Of a DNA stretch of 62,652 nucleotides, positions 28,001 to 33,826 are shown in pieces; position 1 is the stretch's first letter, and each line of letters opens with the position of its first letter. Both the position numbers and the translations under genes were made by a program. The stretch is from the NCBI RefSeq assembly GCF_014698035.1, contig NZ_JACJSF010000043.1, forward strand, positions 1 through 62,652. Reading direction: 5' to 3'. The notes beneath the pieces were generated by a model. That model ran no database searches and was not told the DNA's origin. It was given only the letters and a program-made list of their open reading frames with translations. This DNA is from Desmonostoc muscorum FACHB-395. Lineage in GTDB: Bacteria > Cyanobacteriota > Cyanobacteriia > Cyanobacteriales > Nostocaceae.

Positions 28001-28393
28001 GCTAAAATTCGCACTTTTGACATTGCCTTGATGCCCAATTAATTCCGCTAGCTGTTTACCCGAAAAATCCCAGATACGGGCGGTGTTATCTGCACCAGCC
28101 GTCACAATCAACTTACCGTCAGGACTAAAACTGGCGCTGTTGACGCTACCCTCATGCCCTTTAAATTGTCTCTCTTCTGCAAAGTAATCAATAAAACTCC
28201 CTGTGACAGCCGACGCAGGGTTTTTATCCGGGTTTGGCTGAATTGGTGTTTGCGCTAACACCTGTGGCGCTAAGAAAATCCCGGAAAAATTCTGCGGGAA
28301 TGTAGGTGCGATCGTTACCAGAAAAGCACTCAAAGCGATTAAAATGATTCTGCTTGTGCGATGGGCTATGCCCCGCCGATGGCGATCGCTCAT
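22013..28393 (-). CDS. Giant WD40-TPR-CHAT fusion protein
   Basis: 2,126 residues, exported or membrane-anchored by an N-terminal hydrophobic segment (IILIALSAFLVTIA) ending near VLAQTP. About 32 WD40 repeats fill residues 75-1400 (GHQ..V..A.FSPDGKLIVTAS.D.TARIWD), enough for four or five beta-propellers. About seven TPRs follow (1405-1690), then the SERGRARAFIDLL helix and CHAT, with His1995 (HFATHGLLDD) and Cys2040 (LSACDTRRG). WD40 propellers and TPRs bind proteins, so this looks like a sensor or scaffold coupled to a protease. The start is 21 bp after the end of the pseudo-CHAT gene, suggesting cotranscription. A fusion of this size is unusual. Confidence 0.92.
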   Translation of the reverse strand: MSDRHRRGIAHRTSRIILIALSAFLVTIAPTFPQNFSGIFLAPQVLAQTPIQPNPDKNPASAVTGSFIDYFAEERQFKGHEGSVNSASFSPDGKLIVTAGADNTARIWDFSGKQLAELIGHQGNVKSANFSPDGKLIVTASFDGTARIWDVSGKQQVELKGHQGNVYSANFSPDGKAIATAGADKTVRLWDLSGKQLREFKAHESSVYSVGLSPNGKRIVTASADKTARVWDISSKLLAELKGHTDTVWSANFSADGLRIVTASDDKTGRVWDVSGKQLAELKGHQDSVLSASFSTDGQRIVTASDDKTILIWDSVGKLVGKLQGYEGSVNNANWSKDGKWIVTASNNGNVSIWDAKTRLAAELRSPQSGVKNASFSPDGKQVVTVSDDSIARLWNLSNKQVTLLRGHQSQVLSASFSPDGRRIVTTSADKTARIWNTNGNLLVKLQGHSDQVHTANWSQDGELIITTSDDKTARLWDTTGKLLAEFKGYKTNDGVNGADFSPDGKLIVTTSQENCKIWYVTGKLLATLQGRTAVFSPDSKLIITESEDNIARLWNTKGNLLAELKGHQDYIVNANFSPNGKLIITESNDKTARLWNITGKQLAEFKRVQDQASNTTFSPDSQLIVTAPDDGSGIIWDTTGKQLAILKDYSGTIGIPRFSPDGKLIMAVSDGAERVYMWNLSGTQLAVLEHEKYLRDISFSPNGKQILSTSADGTARVWYLSENFSRQLKLPAPVSSNQLPAESKLSFKLPLTSSSASFSPDKQYILSISTDGVVRVWDISGKLLIEIKDSLGASFSPDGQRIVTASVDGIPRIWDLSGKLLVELKGHQGIVRSANFSPDGKFIVTASGDKTTILWAISDSQTRQVALLQGHQGSVSDANFSPDGKLIITASDDGTAIIWDLSGKLIARLKESQEFVQAKFSPNSKLVVTTSYDNVARVWNISGKLLAELKGHQNHVNEVNFSPDGKLIVTASSDKTARVWDSSGKFLSELRGHEDYVSSASFSPDGKLIVTTSYDDTVRLWNTYGKLLAQYQGFPLSLRNASFSSDSKLIVAASNDSSIVRIWNIFEKTQTDLQTNQRSTHESHFSPDGKLIVTADGSNVSLWDLSGRLLVDIKIDGEWIGSANFSPDGQQIVTTSSHGIARVWDTSGKLLTELKGHEREILDANFSPDGKLIVTASWDQTARVWDTSGKQLAVLKGHEMVVLRASFSPDSKHILTRDGEYLRLWDTFGKLLAQFRGGDVTASFSPDGKHIISVSYDGDVSVWDFSGKQLAGFATNDYGLDSPNFSPDGKQIVSASFDGIARVWDLSGKLLAELKGHQESIKSAYFSPDGKLIVTASKDKTARVWDTSGNLVAEMKGHQGEVNNANFSPDSKLIITSSDDGTVRVWNTAGKQLVVLNSSAPPSSPKVEADRLGNLEFFAPNCAQALDPWKKALTIYQELADYKNQSLILEKLGNAYYCLSDYTNAINSYSQALTIADRYKYLERQVNTLSNFGNIYNSLGDYEKAIEFYNKVLKILQAYKDSQYTSLVLRGRGNVYNSQGQYNKAIQDYLQALTIDEKLQNFSGIAKNKASLASIYTSLGDYSKAIQYYKEASEFSFSEALGGLGNVSLALGDTTKAIELHQQSLAKAEQNEDKEAEGNALNNLANALRQAGKLPEAEKYLRDAIAIWENLRVTLDDANKISIFEKQTRTYRLLQEVLITQNKITEALEISERGRARAFIDLLNKRLSPNQIEQSKVTAVNIEQIQQIAKNENATLVQYSIITDEFKVDGKPKTQDSELYIWVIKPTGEVSFHRSDLKSLWQKEKITLKQLVDKTRFSMGVRDIKSRSRGALKVSAAEGANQGDRLQRLHDFLIKPIADILPSNPNDRVIFIPQGELFVVPFPALQYDQDKYLIEKHTILTAPSIQVLDFTSKQKRRVETLNGKSLIVGNPTMPKVELEPGKPPEQLISLPWAEKEAKDIASILKTQALTGKEASKTAILQKISQARIIHFATHGLLDDNRGLGSAIALAPSSKDNGLLTAEEILNLKLNADLVVLSACDTRRGRITGDGVIGLSRSLISAGVPSVVVSLWAVDDNSTSSLMTEFYNNLQQKLDKATALRKAMLTTMQKYPQPKNWAAFTLIGES

Positions 28394-28414
28394 AATTTAT
28401 CAGCCTATCTACAA

Positions 28415-29821
28415 CTACAACACACCAATCAGGGTAAAAGCCGCCCAATATTGAGGATTTGGGTATTTTTTCATTGTTGCTAGCATCGCATAACGCAAGG
28501 CAGCAGCTTTATCTGGGTTTTCACTGAGTTTTTGATAAAACTCTATCATTAAAAATGCTGTCTGTTGATCCGATATATCCCACAAAGAACCAATAACACT
28601 AGAAACTCCAGCCGAAAAGAAAGAGCGTGATAAGCCAATTACACCATCATTAATGATTTTCCCTAATGCTGTATCATTGGCACTCAGCACAACTAACTCT
28701 GCTTTTAATTTCAAGTTCAGAATTTCTTCAGATGTCAGCAAACCATCATCTTTACCAGATGGTGTCAAAGCTAACCCTTGCCGATCATCTAAATATGCTG
28801 TCGTTGCTAGATGAATAATTTTTGCTTGTGGCATTCGCTGTACAACTGCGGTTTCGGTTGCAGCGTCACCTGTGAGTACTTGAGTATTAAAAAGATGTGC
28901 GATCGCTTTTGCTTCTTGTTCTGCACCTGGTAGTTGCAATAGTTTCTGAGGAGGTTCGCCAGGCTTTAGGGAAATGCTAGGCATGGTAGGATTACCGACA
29001 ATTAGTACATCTTTAGCTACTCCTTGAATTTTCTGCTGTCGCTGATAAAGTAAATCCAATGCTTGAATAGAAGGTGCAGTAGCAATGGTATGTTGCTCAA
29101 TCAAATACTTACTTTTGGTATCTTTTAATGCTGCAAAAGGTACAAGAAATAATTCACCTTGGGGAATGAAAATAATGTGTGCATTTGGTTGAGTAGGTAA
29201 TAAATCTACAATGGGTATAATTAACAGTTGATGCAGTTTTTGGAAATTATCTCTAGAGTTAGTGGTTTGTACAGGGGATACTTTGATTATGCCTTTCGTA
29301 TAATTACTGCTAACACCAATAGACTGGCGACTCTTTGTAATTAAATCAGCTAAAGATATTTTTTCTTTCTGCCACAGTGGTTTTAAGTCAACACTACGAA
29401 ATGCTATATCACCTGTGGGTTGAATCACCCAAATATAGAGTTGTGATTCTTGAGTTTGTTTTTTACCATCAATAATCACTTCATCATTAATGATGGAATA
29501 TTGCACCAGTGTGGCATTTTGTTGTTTAGCTACTTGTTTAATTTGCTCGGTACTTGGCGCATTAACTTCTGATATTGATAATTGCTGGGCTAATAAGTTT
29601 ACTAATGTCCGATTACGGCTGCGTTCAGAAATTTCTAAGGCTGATTGATATTTGTTTTGAGAGATGAGGTTTTTTTGTAATTGGTTATAAGTTAATATTT
29701 GAGCTTGATAATTTGGGGTTTGTGCCAAAACTTTGGTGTGTTTGGCTAGATTAGGTAGGCATACAGTTGCTAGGATAATTAGGCTAATTGAGGTGATTTG
29801 AGAAATTGATTTTTTTGGCAT
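28415..29821 (-). CDS. Catalytically dead CHAT-domain protein
   Basis: 468 residues with a signal sequence (ending near KVLAQTP), no TPR array, the SERSRNRTLVNLL helix and a CHAT domain that aligns well with its neighbours. Both catalytic positions are changed: HLATHG is HLATTAY (Thr341 for His) and LSACDT is LSANDT (Asn382 for Cys). The frame is otherwise intact and the rest of the fold, including DGVIGLSRSFFSAGV, is conserved. This suggests a maintained pseudoprotease, such as a decoy, regulator or partner, rather than a decaying gene. It sits directly upstream of the giant WD40-CHAT gene (21 bp apart) and could act on or with that product. Function is inferred. Confidence 0.88.
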   Translation of the reverse strand: MPKKSISQITSISLIILATVCLPNLAKHTKVLAQTPNYQAQILTYNQLQKNLISQNKYQSALEISERSRNRTLVNLLAQQLSISEVNAPSTEQIKQVAKQQNATLVQYSIINDEVIIDGKKQTQESQLYIWVIQPTGDIAFRSVDLKPLWQKEKISLADLITKSRQSIGVSSNYTKGIIKVSPVQTTNSRDNFQKLHQLLIIPIVDLLPTQPNAHIIFIPQGELFLVPFAALKDTKSKYLIEQHTIATAPSIQALDLLYQRQQKIQGVAKDVLIVGNPTMPSISLKPGEPPQKLLQLPGAEQEAKAIAHLFNTQVLTGDAATETAVVQRMPQAKIIHLATTAYLDDRQGLALTPSGKDDGLLTSEEILNLKLKAELVVLSANDTALGKIINDGVIGLSRSFFSAGVSSVIGSLWDISDQQTAFLMIEFYQKLSENPDKAAALRYAMLATMKKYPNPQYWAAFTLIGVL

Positions 29822-29852
29822 ATTATTTAAGGAATTTAATCACGCATAGGTG

Positions 29853-29882
29853 CAGAGACGCAGAGAGGTTATTATGCAAAAA
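29853..29882 (-). promoter_or_regulatory. Possible shared upstream element, diverged copy
   Basis: The minus strand reads TTTTTGCATAATAACCTC followed by TCTGCGTCTCTGC. The left part matches the shared element; the right part looks like the common CGCAGAGACGCAGAG repeat instead of AGAGATATA. Weak member. Confidence 0.3.
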
Positions 29883-29974
29883 TTGGGTATATATTTCCAT
29901 AAAAACCGGATTTTACGGACAAAAATTTGCAAAATCCGGTTGCTGAATATGTCATCAGAATTATGCAATGGAAT

Positions 29975-30481
29975 TTAACTCTCTTGTATCTTCTGAAGTG
30001 CGTCGGTAGCTTTTTGGGCGAATTCCTGATTACCTTCTTTTTTAAACAGTGTGAATGCTTGCTGTAAATCAGCGATCGCTTCTTCTTTGTCTTTTAAAGC
30101 AAAGTTTGTCAAACCTCGGAAATAATAGGCATAGGGAATATCGGAAGTAATTTCTATAGCTTTGTCAAAATCTGTCTTCGCTGCTTGATATTCATCCAAA
30201 CAAAAATTACCTAATCCTCTACCAACGAAGGCATAAGCATTTTTAGGTTCAATCTTCAGGATTTGGTTAAAATCTTCAATTGCTCCTCGATAATCTTTCG
30301 ATTCTATCCGCTTAAAACCACGTTTAAAGTATGTTTCGGTATCATTTGGATTTTCAGTTTGCGAGTCAGGAACTTGTGCTATGACTTGTTGAGTGTTGAA
30401 CAAGCTTTTAGCTTCAGCTTTGGGTGTAAAAGTCAGTGTTCCGAATACTAGAATTGCGGCTACTAATTTCAAACCTTTCAT
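29975..30481 (-). CDS. Small exported TPR protein
   Basis: 168 residues: signal sequence (LVAAILVFGTLTFTPKAEA), short linker, then three TPRs (about residues 48-150: AYFVGRGLGN-like and AYYFRGLTNFALKDKEEA units). No enzymatic domain is seen. Probably a periplasmic scaffold or partner of the exported CHAT proteins around it. It has its own copy of the shared upstream element (30525-30558), so it may start a transcript that continues into the pseudo-CHAT and WD40-CHAT genes. Confidence 0.8.
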   Translation of the reverse strand: MKGLKLVAAILVFGTLTFTPKAEAKSLFNTQQVIAQVPDSQTENPNDTETYFKRGFKRIESKDYRGAIEDFNQILKIEPKNAYAFVGRGLGNFCLDEYQAAKTDFDKAIEITSDIPYAYYFRGLTNFALKDKEEAIADLQQAFTLFKKEGNQEFAQKATDALQKIQES

Positions 30482-30524
30482 TGTTGTATCTCCTAATTGC
30501 AGAGGTTTTCTTGCTGTTCATAGG

Positions 30525-30558
30525 TATATATCTCTGAGTGTTGAGAGGTTATGCAAAA
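30525..30558 (-). promoter_or_regulatory. Shared upstream element, copy 3
   Basis: Minus strand: TTTTGCATAACCTC, TCAACACTC, AGAGATATATA. TTGCAT with GATATA 18 bp further on, or TATATA 20 bp further on, fits a promoter layout. It lies about 45-77 bp upstream of the TPR gene start at 30481. Confidence 0.55.
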
Positions 30559-30598
30559 TAAGAGCTATTTGCTAACGAGTTGCCGAATTATTACCGTT

Positions 30599-31294
30599 TT
30601 ATTTCGGTACGTTACACAAGTTATCGATATTTTTGATCATCTTCTGCAATTCATCTGAGCGGAATTGCACAGAGTAAGCTTGCTGTAAGACATCTGACCA
30701 CAGCTGATTTTCGGCAAAGTATTTGGCTTTGGCAAGAGTGATCGCTTCGGGATCTTTATTTTCTGCTTTGAGTTGTTTTTCTAAATTCTGTAAATCTGCG
30801 GTAATGCGATCGCGTTGTTGCGCCTCCATCACTTGAAATTTAACGCTTAAAGACAGATTAGCATCATAGGACACCACCCATTCGTAGGTTTCGCCTGGTT
30901 GTAGTGGTTTATCTGCTGTGTAAGTAGAAATACTTTGAGTCTCAGTTACTGGTTGAGTCCACTTTTTACCAGTATTTTTATTAAGTACTACTATTTTATT
31001 TACTTGGCCTTGCCAAATAAATAAAGGGCGATCGCTCCAAACAATTCTCGTAGTCTCTGGTTTATCTGGAGAAATCATGCAGATATCATTAGTACTACGT
31101 ACAGTCGGGCGAGAACCACCTTTACGCGGTTGTATCGGCGGTTCTTTTTTAAAGATCGCTTGGGAAATCCAAGATATAAATGACTGTGGTTGCTTTTTTT
31201 GAGTAGGTATTGGTTGATTTGATAAAACCGGTGCAGTACTCAAAGCTATTACTGATAGTGATAGTGATAGCGTATTAAACAGCAATTTATTCAT
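30599..31294 (-). CDS. DUF928-like exported protein
   Basis: 231 residues with signal sequence (LSLSLSVIALSTAPVLS). The middle (about 85-155), with WSDRPLFIWQG, TYTADKPLQPGETYEWVVSY and beta-rich spacing, resembles the DUF928 family found beside CHAT/CHASE2 genes in cyanobacteria. The C-terminus is helical and TPR-like. Its ATG overlaps the stop of the CHAT-CHASE2 gene by 4 bp (31291-31294), so translation is probably coupled and the two products likely act together at the cell envelope. Family assignment is by pattern, not search. Confidence 0.65.
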   Translation of the reverse strand: MNKLLFNTLSLSLSVIALSTAPVLSNQPIPTQKKQPQSFISWISQAIFKKEPPIQPRKGGSRPTVRSTNDICMISPDKPETTRIVWSDRPLFIWQGQVNKIVVLNKNTGKKWTQPVTETQSISTYTADKPLQPGETYEWVVSYDANLSLSVKFQVMEAQQRDRITADLQNLEKQLKAENKDPEAITLAKAKYFAENQLWSDVLQQAYSVQFRSDELQKMIKNIDNLCNVPK

Positions 31295-33708
31295 GATTTT
31301 TTCCTAGATAAAAGATTAGGTAGAAAGTAACCCCATAATGCGATTGATGGTAATGAAAAAGGCAAAAGTATCGCCGTTGCTGAAATGTATAGCTGCAAAC
31401 TAATTATTCCATAAATCCCTGTGAATATTGCCATCAACAACAACCATTGCCAACGATATTTTCTATTTTTTTGTTGTAGATACAGTATTTTTCCTAACAA
31501 TAGAGCTATCCCAGTTACCCATAAATCAGGAATCGGTACAACCAATCTTTGATTCAGTAAATGATGTACCATGTAAGCATGATACTCACCACCTGTGAAT
31601 AAATTAATGTTAGGCTGCCAGTATTTAATAGCTGGTGGTAAATTCGCACCTGCAAAATTATCTTCTCCATCTTGGGAAATGCCAGCTTCGTCATATCCAC
31701 CAGGAATAATAATCACAACTTGCTGCTGTAAGTTTTGAGGTGGAGTTTGATTTTCTAGGACTTTCCAAGCTGGGATAGTATGGTATATCTGGTTGGGTGG
31801 AATTGAAAAATCAGCGATTGGGTGCAACCACATTTGCCATAGTTGATAACTCAAAGCTGTTATTAATTGCAGACGCGATCGCGGGGATTGTAAAATAGTT
31901 TGATGAGATTTTGAATTTCCTGGAAAAACATCTCCCATCTGTTGAAAATAATCTGTTTTACTATCTAATTTTGGCTGTAGTATATCAGGAATTTGCTGTA
32001 ATTGCTGTCCCAGAACTAATAAGTTAGCAAAATTCCAAGGCTGAGTTTGAAAATCATCATGAGGTAATAATGGTACATACCAAGGATGAAACTCAATTTC
32101 ACCTTCTAAACTCCAGTTAAAGTTAGCAATTTCCGGCAATACTTGTAACCATTTCTTTTTATTATTCGAGGTTGCTGCAAACACAAACAATGTATGATTG
32201 GGAGAACTAACAGCAGTTTGAATAGACTTAGCGAGAATTCCATCGCCTTGCGGTTGATGCCTAGACAGTAGATAATCAATACCGATAACTTTAACTTTAT
32301 CGACTGTGAGTCGGTCAATTAAACTTGCCAAATACTGATAATTAATTGGTTTAGGATCGGGTATTTTAGCTTTGATAATAGAATCCTCATCAATTTGTAC
32401 CAACAATACTGGTGGCGGATTTGTGGAAGTGATAGATTGATTTGTTGCGTCACGATAGATAGCTTGTACCCATATACGCCACTGTAATAAGAAAGTTTGT
32501 ACTGGTAATAGTAAACTCATTAATAATAAAATTGTCAGTGCGATCGCTTCCTTGCGGCTAGGTTGCCAATATTCGATAAATCGCTTGATTCCAGAGGGTT
32601 GAAAGCGAAATAAAGTTGCTTCTGGATGGCAAAATAAAGAAGGGATTAAATAAGCACTCGGATAAGTAAGAGAGTTTTCTAGTTTTAGATGTTGAGCAGC
32701 AGTAATTAGCGATTCATGGACATCTTGATATTTAGATAAAGCTTTAATAAATTCTAATAAAAACTCGCCAGCGACTTGATTGTGAATAGGTTCGCACATG
32801 ACGGCTACTTGACTTAAACCTAAATCTATGAGTTTATTAGCGATGCTTAGACCATTGCAAGAATTGAAAAGAGCAAACTGCAATCCTCTGGTTTTAGCAA
32901 TAATTAATGGCTGTGCTATTTCACTAATTGATAAAGCTGTATTGGGAGCGATCGCTATTTCTCCCCCGGTCAAATTAGTTTCATTACTGTGACCCGCAAA
33001 TAATAAAATATCCCATCCTGGCTCTGAGGCGATCGCCTGGACAATCTTAGTTTTTAATTCCGGGATACTTTCTTGAGGTTGCCAACCAATAAATTCTACT
33101 GTTGCCACTGATTTTAAAAAAATCATAGCCTGCTTTTCTGCTTGAAAGTCTAAACCAGTTTCATCACCAAGAATCACTAAAATTCTAGCTTTCCCAGAAC
33201 GGCGAACATTAGGATAAGAAACAGTTTCTCGCCTATTTATTGGTGTACGAACAATCCGAATCGTACTAGATGATGAACTAAACTCCGTGCCAATTTCCCA
33301 AGCTTCCCAAGGTAATCGTGCTAAATCTAAAGGATTGCAAGTGAGAAAAACATCAACATTATAATGAGCGTCATTTCTGGTTGCTTGAGCAATTTTTGCA
33401 CGAATTTCATGTAATTCTGCACTGCGTAACCAGTGATGAAATTCCGATAAAAGTTGCGCTTCTGCCTGGACTAGTTGGGAATGCCAATCAACAGGGGGTG
33501 CAGTAAAACTGCCGATTTCTTCTACTTTACCTCGCAATTTTGTGTTATAAAAACGGAGATAAATTCGCTGCCATTCTTGGTATTTGAAATCCAGATCATC
33601 AGGATAGGCGAGTGTCACACCAAGTTGCTGACCCTTACCCCAAGATAGTTCAAATGCACAAAGTTGCTCGAATTGTTGAACTTTTAAATTAAAAATAGAA
33701 GCAGTCAT
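31291..33708 (-). CDS. CHAT-CHASE2 transmembrane protein
   Basis: 805 residues. Residues about 120-375 form a CHAT protease domain with His240 (LLFAGHSNE) and Cys284 (ALFNSCNG). A hydrophobic segment near 390-410 (AIALTILLLMSLLLPVQTF) leads into a CHASE2-type extracytoplasmic sensor domain (about 435-710), closed by three C-terminal membrane segments (730-800). CHASE2 senses unknown extracellular signals and usually sits in kinases or cyclases. Here the cytoplasmic output would be a protease. No signal peptide precedes CHAT, in contrast to the TPR-CHAT neighbours. It lies 118 bp downstream of the TPR-CHAT gene 33827-36799 and is coupled to the DUF928-like gene. Confidence 0.88.
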   Translation of the reverse strand: MTASIFNLKVQQFEQLCAFELSWGKGQQLGVTLAYPDDLDFKYQEWQRIYLRFYNTKLRGKVEEIGSFTAPPVDWHSQLVQAEAQLLSEFHHWLRSAELHEIRAKIAQATRNDAHYNVDVFLTCNPLDLARLPWEAWEIGTEFSSSSSTIRIVRTPINRRETVSYPNVRRSGKARILVILGDETGLDFQAEKQAMIFLKSVATVEFIGWQPQESIPELKTKIVQAIASEPGWDILLFAGHSNETNLTGGEIAIAPNTALSISEIAQPLIIAKTRGLQFALFNSCNGLSIANKLIDLGLSQVAVMCEPIHNQVAGEFLLEFIKALSKYQDVHESLITAAQHLKLENSLTYPSAYLIPSLFCHPEATLFRFQPSGIKRFIEYWQPSRKEAIALTILLLMSLLLPVQTFLLQWRIWVQAIYRDATNQSITSTNPPPVLLVQIDEDSIIKAKIPDPKPINYQYLASLIDRLTVDKVKVIGIDYLLSRHQPQGDGILAKSIQTAVSSPNHTLFVFAATSNNKKKWLQVLPEIANFNWSLEGEIEFHPWYVPLLPHDDFQTQPWNFANLLVLGQQLQQIPDILQPKLDSKTDYFQQMGDVFPGNSKSHQTILQSPRSRLQLITALSYQLWQMWLHPIADFSIPPNQIYHTIPAWKVLENQTPPQNLQQQVVIIIPGGYDEAGISQDGEDNFAGANLPPAIKYWQPNINLFTGGEYHAYMVHHLLNQRLVVPIPDLWVTGIALLLGKILYLQQKNRKYRWQWLLLMAIFTGIYGIISLQLYISATAILLPFSLPSIALWGYFLPNLLSRKKS

Positions 33709-33826
33709 AATTAATTAACCGCCGATAAACACCGATAAAATACACCTTAAACCCTTTCCGTTCCCTCTTTGCGCCTCTGCGCCTACCCTGCGGGAACGCC
33801 AAGGGCGAATGCGTGAGATTTTTTCC

